In this document: piece by piece, positions 8,200 to 16,559 of the stretch
Position numbering within the stretch: position 1 is the stretch's first letter
How the letters are laid out: every line of letters begins with the position of its first letter
DNA from: Hyphomicrobium sp. CS1GBMeth3
GTDB lineage: Bacteria; Pseudomonadota; Alphaproteobacteria; Rhizobiales; Hyphomicrobiaceae
Reading direction: 5' to 3'
DNA: 64,000 nt
Assembly (NCBI RefSeq): GCF_900117455.1
Contig: NZ_FPHO01000002.1
Span: forward strand, 1,364,001-1,428,000
The notes under the pieces: model-generated
Seen by the model: only the letters and a program-made list of their open reading frames with translations
Databases searched by the model: none
Told to the model about the DNA's origin: nothing
Program-made: the position numbers and the translations under genes

Positions 8200-9477
8200 T
8201 CACGACCAGGCCGCGATGTGCTCGCGCTGATCCCACATCAGGTCCATCTCGCGCATGTGCTTGATCAGCACGTCCTTGTGCGCGCCCCACCAATCCATGA
8301 TCGAGCAGAACTCCTGGATCCGCGCGCGACCGGCTTCGATAGTCACGACCGGCCAGTCGCCAATCAGCGCGTTGTCGATGCCGAACAGGTCGCGGCCCCA
8401 CCAGACCGCCTCACCGAATGCGTGCTGTCCGATGCCGCCAACTTTCATGAGCGCCAGCACCGACAGCGGCTCGAACGTGCGCGCGCGCTGCACGGCTGAC
8501 TTCCAGAGCTCCAGCGTCGACGCATATTCCCACGACACCGCACTCCACGTACCTGGGAAGCGTCGGCAGAACTCGTCGTAAAAGGCGTTCGGATCCTCGA
8601 AGTTCACCCGCGCGTCGTTGAGACGGGGGTCGTCGAAATCCGGGAATTGGAAGACGAACCCTTCCATGAACTCCGGGCTCGTGCGGCGGATCAGCTCCGC
8701 GTAGTTGTCGCAAGTGCAGGAGAGAAGCTGTCCCTTGAAGCCCTTGTTATGCGCCTCGATGGTCAGCGCGTGCACGAACGGCTCGTAGGCCGTATCCCAG
8801 CACAGGATATCGGGGTTGGCCGCCATCAGCTCGTCGACGATGGGGCCGAAGTCGGTCGTCGCCGGGTCGAAGACGCGCTCGGCAACCAGCTCGATGCCGG
8901 CGGCTTCGAACGCTGCGCGATAGGTCGCGATCGAGGGCAACCCGAATAGATCGCTTTGTGCGCACATCGCCGCGGTCTTGAGGTGCGGCTTGTTGCGCTT
9001 CAGCCAATCAACCCCCGTGACGTTGTAAATCGGATGCACCTCGCTCGGCGCAACGATGGTCGGCGTATCCGGCGAGAGATCGCTCGGCAGCAGGATCGCG
9101 ACGAGCATGCGGTGCTGGCTGATGAGACGGCGCACTTCCGATGTGAGGTCGTTGCCGCCGTTCATCAGGATGAGCTTCACCCCATCCTCCAGGATCAGCT
9201 TCTTGGCGCCCTGGAAGGCGCGCTCCGGCTGATACATGGTGTCGTAGGCCACGAGTTCCACGAGATACCTGCGGCTACCGATCTTGACGCCGCCGGCGGC
9301 ATTCACCCGGTCGACCCAGATCTGGCAGCCGTCGAGCCCCGGGGCCGACCATGCCTTCAGCGGCCCGGTCAGTGGTGCCAGGAAGCCAATCCTCAGAACC
9401 TTCGATGCGCCCAGTGCCATGTCGCGCAGGGCAACGCCCAAGGCGGAGGCAACCGGGCTTTTGGCGCGCGCGACCAT
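8200..9477 (-). CDS. Orphan periplasmic-binding-fold protein (ABC amide/branched-chain type) without clear signal peptide
   Basis: A 425-residue protein of the Peripla_BP_6 type used by branched-chain amino acid, urea and short-amide ABC importers. The mature-like core starts VLRIGFLAPLTGPLKAW and continues through NAAGGVKIGSRRYLVELVAY and LILMNGGNDLTSEVRRL. The N-terminus (MVARAKSPVASALGVALRDM) has Arg and Asp interrupting any hydrophobic core, and the alternative ATG at 9420 lies immediately before the core. No export signal is evident, and no permease or ATPase gene is adjacent. It may be a cytoplasmic sensor, an exported protein with an unusual signal, or a stray importer subunit. Linkage to the amine genes is positional only. 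Confidence 0.75.
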   Translation of the reverse strand: MVARAKSPVASALGVALRDMALGASKVLRIGFLAPLTGPLKAWSAPGLDGCQIWVDRVNAAGGVKIGSRRYLVELVAYDTMYQPERAFQGAKKLILEDGVKLILMNGGNDLTSEVRRLISQHRMLVAILLPSDLSPDTPTIVAPSEVHPIYNVTGVDWLKRNKPHLKTAAMCAQSDLFGLPSIATYRAAFEAAGIELVAERVFDPATTDFGPIVDELMAANPDILCWDTAYEPFVHALTIEAHNKGFKGQLLSCTCDNYAELIRRTSPEFMEGFVFQFPDFDDPRLNDARVNFEDPNAFYDEFCRRFPGTWSAVSWEYASTLELWKSAVQRARTFEPLSVLALMKVGGIGQHAFGEAVWWGRDLFGIDNALIGDWPVVTIEAGRARIQEFCSIMDWWGAHKDVLIKHMREMDLMWDQREHIAAWS

Positions 9478-10016
9478 GCGGAAGCTTTTACCTGCTTTTC
9501 CTTATCTCGAACGAACGGCCGCGGCGGCGAGCACGCCTCACGCCCCTCGCCGCCCTGGGCGAAAGAAAAAGGCGTTCCCGGTCCGCGTGTCGGAGTGATT
9601 TGTGTGCGAAATCAGCCGCTTGAACTTGCTTCGTCGCTTCTTATACCGACCTCAGCAGCTATGCTAGCCCCTGCGCGTGCGGCTTGAAAGCCGGGCCAGC
9701 CTTTCCTGCCCGGGCAGGAGCCGCGAGCCGGACCACCATGTCCATGCTCCGCGACATGCCCACTGATCCTGTTTATCATCGATGCATAATGTTCTTCGCC
9801 GCCTGTCTCGTTATTCGCTAAAACGCCGGGAGTCCGATTGTGGCTTATGGATTGCCGGCAAAGCAGTTTTAAAGCAGCCGATTTATTGGCCGCCAATCAC
9901 AATAATGCCCTGGGGGTCGGCATTTCGCGATCCTTCGCAGAGTGAGATCGTCCATGGCAGTCCGAAGGGTCGGTGCCCAGGGTCTTGTCCGTATCGTCTA
10001 GTTGCAGGAGCCTTTG
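9478..10016. other. Intergenic region between amine block and exopolysaccharide block
   Basis: About 540 bases with no convincing gene. It holds a perfect 16-bp GC-rich palindrome (TCCTGCCCGGGCAGGA, 9704-9719) and a small inverted repeat ATTGGC-C-GCCAAT (9885-9897). The part nearer the glycosyltransferase is AT-richer and may hold its promoter. Confidence 0.4.
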
Positions 10017-11069
10017 GTGCCGACGCCGCCACGCCCGTTTGTCAGCATCGTCATGCCGGCGCTCAACGAAGAGCGCTACATCGCCGAGGCCATCTCGTCG
10101 GTCGTGCCGCAGTCGGATACCCTCGATTACGAGCTTCTGGTGTTGGACGGCGGCAGCAGCGACCGGACGCGAGAGATCGTGCGGGACATTGCCTCCCGGA
10201 ATGAGCGCATCAAACTCCTGCACAATGAGCGGCGCATTCAATCGGCGGCCGTGAACGTCGCGTCGGAAGCGTGCGATGCAAGGACCGCCATTCTGATACG
10301 TGCCGACTGCCACGCCAAATATCCCGAGGAGTTCGCCGCGCGGTGCGTCGATACGCTGAGCCGCACGGGCAGCTCGTCCGTCGTCGTTGCCATGCAAGCC
10401 GTCGGTCACCATCCGACGCAGAAAGCGATCGCTGCCGCGCAGAACAGTCGTCTTGGAAACGGCGGATCTCAGCACCGTGTTGCCGGACGCTCCGGCTACG
10501 TCGATCACGGACATCACGCCGCGTTCGACCTCGAGATTTTTCGCGCGCTCGGCGGCTACGACGAGACTGCGCCTTACAATGAGGACGCGGAGTTCGACAC
10601 ACGCCTAATCGAGGCTGGCGGGCGCATCTATCTCGATGGTTCGCTCACCATCGAATACTATCCGCGCTCGAACTTTCGCACGCTCGCGACCCAATATTTC
10701 CGCCACGGCTGGGGGCGCGCGAATACGATCCTAAAACATGGAAAGACGCCGAAGCTGCGTCAGCTGCTGCCGGTGCTGGTGCTCGTCGCCTGCGTCGGAG
10801 GACTTGTGCTCTGGCCGCTGGTCGGGATTACAGCGCTTCTGCCTCTCGCGTTCTACCTCGTGACGTGCCTCGCATGGGCAACTGCTCTCGCCGTCCAAGC
10901 GCGGGATGCCTCCATTCTGCTCGCGGCCCCTGCCGCCGTCGTGATGCATATGAGCTGGGCGACCGGTTTTCTCGTACGGGAGTTTGCGCACCGCCGGCAG
11001 AAACTGGTCCACAGGCTACGGGATTTGCGCGCCCGTTTTGGCACAGCGAACGCCGGCCCGACGCCGTGA
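10017..11069 (+). CDS. Glycosyltransferase family 2, ExoA-like
   Basis: A 350-residue GT2 enzyme. The GT-A fold shows VSIVMPALNEERYI, ELLVLDGGSSDRT and the acceptor-side EDAEFDTRL. Two or three hydrophobic helices follow near residues 245-310 (LLPVLVLVACVGGLVLWPLV), so it is anchored at the inner membrane. The organisation matches ExoA of succinoglycan synthesis, which adds a glucose to the lipid-linked intermediate. GTG at 10017 is preferred because GCAGGAG lies 6 bases upstream; the in-frame TTG at 10002 would overlap that ribosome site. It opens the exopolysaccharide locus and precedes the ExoF-like gene on the same strand. Confidence 0.85.
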   Translation: MPTPPRPFVSIVMPALNEERYIAEAISSVVPQSDTLDYELLVLDGGSSDRTREIVRDIASRNERIKLLHNERRIQSAAVNVASEACDARTAILIRADCHAKYPEEFAARCVDTLSRTGSSSVVVAMQAVGHHPTQKAIAAAQNSRLGNGGSQHRVAGRSGYVDHGHHAAFDLEIFRALGGYDETAPYNEDAEFDTRLIEAGGRIYLDGSLTIEYYPRSNFRTLATQYFRHGWGRANTILKHGKTPKLRQLLPVLVLVACVGGLVLWPLVGITALLPLAFYLVTCLAWATALAVQARDASILLAAPAAVVMHMSWATGFLVREFAHRRQKLVHRLRDLRARFGTANAGPTP

Positions 11070-11418
11070 CGCCGGCCGCAAGGCGTATCTCTTTCTACTC
11101 CTTTTGATCTAGGGGCCGTCACCCAGCATCCGGACGGGTATGATCAAGTGTGCCCTTATAGGGAGGTGGGGGTGGCGCGCGCGTGTGCTATCTTCTTGGC
11201 TCGGAACCAATTTTTATTCGCTTCGCCGGTTGGGGGACGGCCCGCGGAAGTCAGTACGGAACAGGGCTTGGCGCCCGATAGAGTGCCATTCAGCACGTTC
11301 CTCGAAACTGCTCGCAAGCCGCAGGACGCGGCCCTACGCATTGGTACGAAACTGGCATCCGCAGATGTACGTCTCGCATCTGAAGCATCATTGGACCAAA
11401 ACGGAAAGTCCTTTAACC
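11070..11418. other. Leader region before the export gene
   Basis: About 350 bases. The export-protein frame stays open back to 11140, but that extension (Arg/Trp/Ser-rich, no family resemblance) reads like non-coding DNA. No terminator or RNA gene was recognised. It probably contains the promoter or untranslated leader of the ExoF-like gene. Confidence 0.4.
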
Positions 11419-12984
11419 ATGGCACACGCTGATCAGCATCTTAACCGCCGTCCGTCCGTCGTTGGCGACGCGGGACGTGCGCATGATCTCCGGCTCGCTG
11501 CCGGGGGGCTCAATATTGGCTCGCGTTTTGGCCTCGTTTTGCCCCGGGCCAGCAAGGTCGCCCTCTGGGCGGCGATCGGAGCATGTCTGGCCTTCCAGCC
11601 CATGCCCACGGTGAGGGCAGAGTCCGGTCCTGCCCATGTCGCAAATCAGGACAATGCCGGTCAGCCGGGCGATGTGTATCGTCTTGGGATCGGCGACAAG
11701 GTTCGCGTCCAGGTGTTCGAGTGGCGCCCGGCGCGCGACGAGGTGTTCACCTGGACAGCCTTGAACCAGGTCTATTCGATCGATCCGGTGGGCGCTCTGT
11801 TCCTGCCGCTGATCGGTCAGGTCTCGGCCGCCGGCTACACCACGAGCGAACTCGCAACCCTGATCTCGCGCCGGCTCGCCAAACGGCTCAACCTCGGCGC
11901 TTCTCCAGACACGACTGTCGAGGTGACCGAGTTCCGTCCCATCTTCGTGACAGGTCACGTCGAGAAGGCGGGTGAATATCCGTACTCTCCCGGCATGACG
12001 TTGCTGCAGGGCGTGAGCCTCAGCGGCGGCCTCTATAAGAACGCCGGCCTCAACGGGCTGCGGCTCGAGCGCGAGTTCCTCACGGTTTCCGGCGAGTACG
12101 ATCGCCTGACCCAGGAGCGCGATCGTCTTCTCACCCGCAAGGCGCGCATCGAGGCCGAGCTGGCGTTTGCCGACCGCATCGCCTTCCCGGCGGATCTGCG
12201 CACGACGCGCAGGCCGTACAAGGTGGAGTTCACGGCTTCGCTGATGGCCAAGGAGCAGAGCGTTTTCGAGCTGCGCAACAAGGCCTACGAAACGCAGGTG
12301 ACGGCGCTCAACCAACTGCAGAACTTCCTCGAGCAGGAAGTGGAGACCCTCAACAAGCGCCTCGAGTCACATCAGAAGCAGATCGACCTGATGGCCGCCG
12401 AGCTCGGCGGGATCAAGAAGCTGACCGACAAAGGCCTGTCGACGCAGCCGCGCCTGCTCGGCCTGCAGCGCAACCTTGCCCAGCTCGAGGGTGAGCGCCT
12501 GCGCATCGAGAGCGAGCGTACCCGCGTTCAGCAGGAGATCAGCCGCATCGTTCTGTCGAAGATCGAATTCGACAACAAGCGCGCCAATGATCTGACGACC
12601 GAGTTGCAAACCACCGAGGCCCGTCTCGAGCAGGTTCTGCAGGAGGCGAACGTCAACGAGCAGCTGCTGGTCGAGACCCAGTCTCAGGCCGCGGCATCGC
12701 CGCTTCGCCTCGCCGCGACTGGTGACACCATCGATCCGCTGGCCAAGCCGCAGATCAGCTACACCATCGTCCGGCAGGTCAAGGACGGCGTGGTCGAGAT
12801 CGACGGCAACGAGGCGACGCAGCTTCGCCCCGGCGATACGATCAAGGTCAACATGGCCCTGCCGCGGACCGGCATCACCGCCTTCCCGAAGCACGAGGCG
12901 ACCCCGGCCACCACGATCGAGCCGCCCAAGCCTCCGCACCAGGCTTCGGTCGAGAAGATCAGCACGGACGCGGTTCCGCACTGA
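11419..12984 (+). CDS. Polysaccharide export protein, ExoF-like, with long coiled coil
   Basis: A 521-residue exported protein. After an N-terminal extension comes a signal-like segment (VALWAAIGACLAFQPMPTVRA), then a polysaccharide-export domain opening YRLGIGDKVRVQVFEWRP and a ligand-binding (SLBB-like) region around PIFVTGHVEKAGEYPYSPG. About 200 residues of heptad-rich coiled coil follow (roughly 225-430), and a small C-terminal beta domain (ISYTIVRQVKDGVVEIDG). This is the periplasmic or outer-membrane export component typical of rhizobial ExoF. The ATG at 11419 gives a normal exported N-terminus. A bidirectional terminator follows directly. Confidence 0.88.
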   Translation: MAHADQHLNRRPSVVGDAGRAHDLRLAAGGLNIGSRFGLVLPRASKVALWAAIGACLAFQPMPTVRAESGPAHVANQDNAGQPGDVYRLGIGDKVRVQVFEWRPARDEVFTWTALNQVYSIDPVGALFLPLIGQVSAAGYTTSELATLISRRLAKRLNLGASPDTTVEVTEFRPIFVTGHVEKAGEYPYSPGMTLLQGVSLSGGLYKNAGLNGLRLEREFLTVSGEYDRLTQERDRLLTRKARIEAELAFADRIAFPADLRTTRRPYKVEFTASLMAKEQSVFELRNKAYETQVTALNQLQNFLEQEVETLNKRLESHQKQIDLMAAELGGIKKLTDKGLSTQPRLLGLQRNLAQLEGERLRIESERTRVQQEISRIVLSKIEFDNKRANDLTTELQTTEARLEQVLQEANVNEQLLVETQSQAAASPLRLAATGDTIDPLAKPQISYTIVRQVKDGVVEIDGNEATQLRPGDTIKVNMALPRTGITAFPKHEATPATTIEPPKPPHQASVEKISTDAVPH

Positions 12985-13000
12985 TCTCGCCTAACGGTTC

Positions 13001-13034
13001 AAAAAAGCCGCCCAGCAAGCTGGGCGGCTTTTTT
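13001..13034. terminator. Bidirectional Rho-independent terminator
   Basis: Stem GCCGCCCAG / CTGGGCGGC with a 4-base loop, preceded by six A and followed by six T. It ends the ExoF-like gene on the plus strand and can also stop minus-strand transcription from the flippase gene. Confidence 0.92.
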
Positions 13035-13136
13035 ATTTGGGCTCGTAGCTCGCGTTGCGGTCCAGAGAGGCATGGCTACGGTCACCAGCTCTCAGCTCGC
13101 TGCCAGGGGTTGCCCGGCCATGAGCCGAAATTTACA

Positions 13137-14642
13137 TCATCGCTTGATGTCTTCGCTCGGTGTCCTTTCCGGAACCTTTGCGGACAGCCGCGCGAGCACA
13201 TAGTCGAACGCACGGCGCACCTCCTCCAGCATCGGATGGCGCGCCACGTACAGGCCAACGAGCCAGCCCACCGGAGCGGTGAGAAGGCCGATCGCGCCGG
13301 CTGCGATGGTGACCTGATGCGTTCCACCGCAGGCGATCGCGACGGCCGCCGGGCCAAGGGCGCTGAACAGGGTCACGACGCCGCTGCGCCAGAGCGAGGC
13401 CCACAACTCCTCCCAGGCGAACGGCACGCGCGCGCGAACCATGACGAGCGAGATCAAGAGACAGAACGGACCGGTGATCAGAAGGCTCGCGGCGGCCATC
13501 TCCAAACCGTACAGGGACGCAAAGACCTGGACTGCAATCGAGGCCGGGATCGTCACGAGCGCCAAGACAAAGCTATCGCGCACGGCGCCGACTGCGATCT
13601 GCACCGAGTTCACGATACTGGTCGGGAGCTGCAAGAGGAACGCAGCGGAGATGATCTGCACGATCGGCACCACCGCGACCCATTGATGGCCGAGCAGCAC
13701 ATCGACGATCGGCCCCGCCAGAATGATGATGAAGACAAGCGCAGGCCAGAAGAACACCGTGGTGTGTTCGATGCTGCGCAGAAATCCGATCTTGAGGTCC
13801 CGGCCTTCTCGGGCATGTTGAGAGAATGCCGGCAACAAGACGGGGGCAAGGCCCGCCAGCATGGTCTTCTCCGGCAACCGGCTGACCGAGAACGCGCGCT
13901 GGTAGAGGCCAAGGCCATCGGCGCCGAGCGTCTTGCCGAATGCCAGCAGGGGCACGGCCTCCCAGGCGTAATAGAGCAGCTTCTTCAGGCTGTCGTAGAT
14001 GCCGTAGGCCGAGACGTCGCGCCATTCGGCAAACGTCAGGCGGTAGACGCGCTCCTGCGGGCCCCACCACCAGCAGAGAGCCAGATAGACGATGCCGCCC
14101 ATCAAGCTCCCCCACGCGAAGCTCATGTAGCTGTAGCCGAGAAGCGCCAACGTGATCGTCACGCCCGTGTTCACGACGATCGACGCCGCGCTCAGGACCG
14201 CCATCTTGCCGAACTCGAAATTGCGGCGCATGAGGGCGTGGACGGGCGACACGAACGGACCGAGCAGGAAGCATGCGGACGCCACCTGCATGAACGCCTT
14301 GAGCCCCGGCGTGTCGTAGAACTCGGCCAAAGGCCCGGCCATGAAGAAGAGCAGCGCGGCGACTGACACGGTCAGAAAAAAGGTGACGGTGAACACGGCG
14401 TGCAGTCTGGCGGGCGTCAAGTCCTTGACCTGAACAATGTATGCGCTACCGCCGAAATCGTGGAGGGTCTCCGCCAGGCCCAGCACCGCGAGGCCGATGA
14501 CCGCCACACCGAACTCCGCAGGCGTCAGCAAGCGCGCGGTGACCAGCAGCGTTACGAAGTTCAGGATGACTGCGAAATAGCGATCTGCCGAAGCCAGCGC
14601 GAAGCTTCGTCGAATACCCGTCATTGGCGCGTTCTGGCCCAA
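13137..14642 (-). CDS. Wzx-type oligosaccharide flippase (MOP superfamily)
   Basis: A 501-residue membrane protein with about 12-14 helices, of the polysaccharide/oligosaccharide exporter family. The opening (RSFALASADRYFAVILNFVT, then LLTPAEFGVAVIGLAVLGL) is typical of Wzx/ExoT-type flippases, which move undecaprenyl-linked repeat units across the inner membrane. The TTG at 14642 has a GAGGGG ribosome site; the ATG at 14624 (MTGIRRSF) is a close alternative. It converges with the ExoF-like gene across the terminator at 13.0 kb and diverges from the HAD-UbiA gene. Confidence 0.88.
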   Translation of the reverse strand: MGQNAPMTGIRRSFALASADRYFAVILNFVTLLVTARLLTPAEFGVAVIGLAVLGLAETLHDFGGSAYIVQVKDLTPARLHAVFTVTFFLTVSVAALLFFMAGPLAEFYDTPGLKAFMQVASACFLLGPFVSPVHALMRRNFEFGKMAVLSAASIVVNTGVTITLALLGYSYMSFAWGSLMGGIVYLALCWWWGPQERVYRLTFAEWRDVSAYGIYDSLKKLLYYAWEAVPLLAFGKTLGADGLGLYQRAFSVSRLPEKTMLAGLAPVLLPAFSQHAREGRDLKIGFLRSIEHTTVFFWPALVFIIILAGPIVDVLLGHQWVAVVPIVQIISAAFLLQLPTSIVNSVQIAVGAVRDSFVLALVTIPASIAVQVFASLYGLEMAAASLLITGPFCLLISLVMVRARVPFAWEELWASLWRSGVVTLFSALGPAAVAIACGGTHQVTIAAGAIGLLTAPVGWLVGLYVARHPMLEEVRRAFDYVLARLSAKVPERTPSEDIKR

Positions 14643-14930
14643 GCAGCCCCTCAGTATCGCCCACAGATAGCCGAAACTACCGACCGGCAGTTAAACAATT
14701 CGCTTCAAGGATAACCGGTGCCGCCCGGCGCCCGCACAGTGCACGGGAGCACGTCCGGCACGAACATCCGCACCGGCACCTCCGTAGTCTGGTCACGCAA
14801 TTGGGCTTCTTCGAAATTTCCGCACGTGTTAAGTCTAAGGTAGTTTCCGAATTGCTATCCTTCGCTGTGGCCTATTGATTCTGGTTTTAGTAACCTTTCA
14901 ATTCCAACTGATTTTATCGGCTTAGTTTTT

Positions 14931-16472
14931 ATGAGCGTGCGACCCATCGTTGATACCGCGGCTTCTCCGGATCGTGCGGAGAGCGCAGCGCCTGCTCCCA
15001 TAGAAGCAGTTGCTCAGCAAGCGGAAGCGCGTGCCGGCGAAAGCGCTCCTGTTCCGCTGCTGGTCGATCTCGACCATACGCTCGTTCGTACCGATCTGCT
15101 GATCGAAATGGCGCTGGCCTATGTCGCGGCCAATCCGCTGCGTATCGCACACCTCATCGCGTGGACCTGGGAAGGGCGCGCGCAACTCAAGCGGAAGCTC
15201 GCCGAGGCGATCGAGCTGGATCCCGAGCTTGTACCGATCAACGACAAGGTCGTGGCGCTCGCTGCCGAGGCCAAGCGGCAAGGCAGGCCGGTCTACCTGG
15301 TGACAGCGAGCGACGAGTTGCTCGCCAAGAAGTTCGTTGCGCGCTTTCCGTTTTTCGACGGCGTTCTTTCCAGCGATGGCGTGCAGAACCTGAAAGGGCG
15401 CCACAAGGCGGCCGCCGTCGGCGAGCGCTTCCCCGACGGCTATGACTATATCGGCGACAGCGCGGCCGACCTTCACGTCTGGCGCAATGCGCGCGAGGTG
15501 ATCGCCGTCGCACCTAAGCCCGCCACGCGGCGGCGGCTCGAAGCGTTCGGAAAGCCCACGACGATCATCGAGGGCGGCTCGACAGTACGGGCCTTGATCA
15601 AGGCATCGCGGCTGCATCAATGGGCCAAGAACACGCTGATCTTCGTGCCGGCCGTGCTGAGCGGCACGATCTCCGACCCCGGGACGGTGCTCAACTGCGC
15701 ATTGGCGTTTCTGGCTCTCGGGCTGGTCGCAGTGGGCACCTATCTGATCAACGATATTCTCGACATCACGCACGACCGCCGCCATTGGTCGAAGCGGTTC
15801 CGGCCGATCGCTGCGGGCGATCTCTCGATCGGCACGGCGCTCGTAGCCTCCGCCATCACGATTGCCGCGGGGCTCGCGATCGGTGCCGCCCTGGCGCCAG
15901 GCGTCCTCACGGGGCTCGCAGCCTATCTCGTGCTCACCCTTGCCTACTCGATCCATATCAAGCGGCTACCGATCCTTGACGTCGTGGTTCTCGCTGCGCT
16001 CTTCACGCTGCGGCTCGCGATCGGTATCGCAGCGACGCAGGTTTACGCTTCGCCGTGGCTTCTGGTGTTCTCCATGGCACTGTTCACATCCCTCTCCACC
16101 GCCAAGCGATATACCGAGATCCAGCGGACCGAGGCCAAGGGGGAGGCTGCCGTTTCGGGCCGCGGCTATTTCGTCGTCGATGCGCCGCTTGTGCTTGGGC
16201 TCGGCATCGCGACGGGCACCGCATCGGTGCTCATCATGGTGCTCTATTTGATCTTCGATGCCTTCAGCCATCAGTTCTATGGCAACCCCCACTGGCTTTG
16301 GCTCTTCCCAACCATCCTGTTCCTGTGGATCGGGCGGGTCTGGCTCATCGGCCAGCGGGGCCAGTTGCACGACGATCCGGTGGCCTTCGCGCTTAAAGAC
16401 AGGGCTAGCCTTGTTCTCGGCGGCGTGATGGCGATCGCTTTCGTTCTGGCTTGGACGGGGGCGCCGCTGTGA
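14931..16472 (+). CDS. HAD-UbiA fusion, putative polyprenyl-phosphate phosphoribosyltransferase with phosphatase domain
   Basis: A 513-residue two-domain protein. Residues about 40-210 form a HAD hydrolase domain: catalytic DLDHT with Asp46 and Asp48, LVTASDE, and GDSAAD near 175-180. Residues about 222-513 form a UbiA-type polytopic prenyltransferase. Its Asp-rich loop starts at about residue 274 (NDILDITHDRRHWSKRFRPI) and the region reads very like mycobacterial decaprenyl-phosphate phosphoribose synthase (Rv3806c). Further shared features are RLHQWAKN before helix 1 and AKRYTEIQR later. By analogy it would transfer 5-phosphoribose from PRPP to polyprenyl phosphate, with the HAD domain removing the 5-phosphate. 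That specificity is inference. The next genes (GT-C-like, GMC, AKR) fit the same pathway. Confidence 0.8.
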   Translation: MSVRPIVDTAASPDRAESAAPAPIEAVAQQAEARAGESAPVPLLVDLDHTLVRTDLLIEMALAYVAANPLRIAHLIAWTWEGRAQLKRKLAEAIELDPELVPINDKVVALAAEAKRQGRPVYLVTASDELLAKKFVARFPFFDGVLSSDGVQNLKGRHKAAAVGERFPDGYDYIGDSAADLHVWRNAREVIAVAPKPATRRRLEAFGKPTTIIEGGSTVRALIKASRLHQWAKNTLIFVPAVLSGTISDPGTVLNCALAFLALGLVAVGTYLINDILDITHDRRHWSKRFRPIAAGDLSIGTALVASAITIAAGLAIGAALAPGVLTGLAAYLVLTLAYSIHIKRLPILDVVVLAALFTLRLAIGIAATQVYASPWLLVFSMALFTSLSTAKRYTEIQRTEAKGEAAVSGRGYFVVDAPLVLGLGIATGTASVLIMVLYLIFDAFSHQFYGNPHWLWLFPTILFLWIGRVWLIGQRGQLHDDPVAFALKDRASLVLGGVMAIAFVLAWTGAPL

Positions 16473-16559
16473 GTGCGACAGCTTCGCGAGGCCAGCCTCT
16501 GGAGTTTCCCGGCGTTGCCCGGTTCCTGGGTGACGGCGAGTTGAGCGCTGCGCGCCGCC

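Noticed and set aside
11140..11418. Possible 93-residue extension of the ExoF-like protein
   Set aside because: The extension lacks family similarity and would bury the signal peptide; the ATG at 11419 gives an ordinary exported protein.
13110..14366. 418-codon plus-strand open frame opposite the flippase
   Set aside because: Antisense to a clear multi-helix flippase; the translation is rich in Arg, His and Asp and matches nothing.
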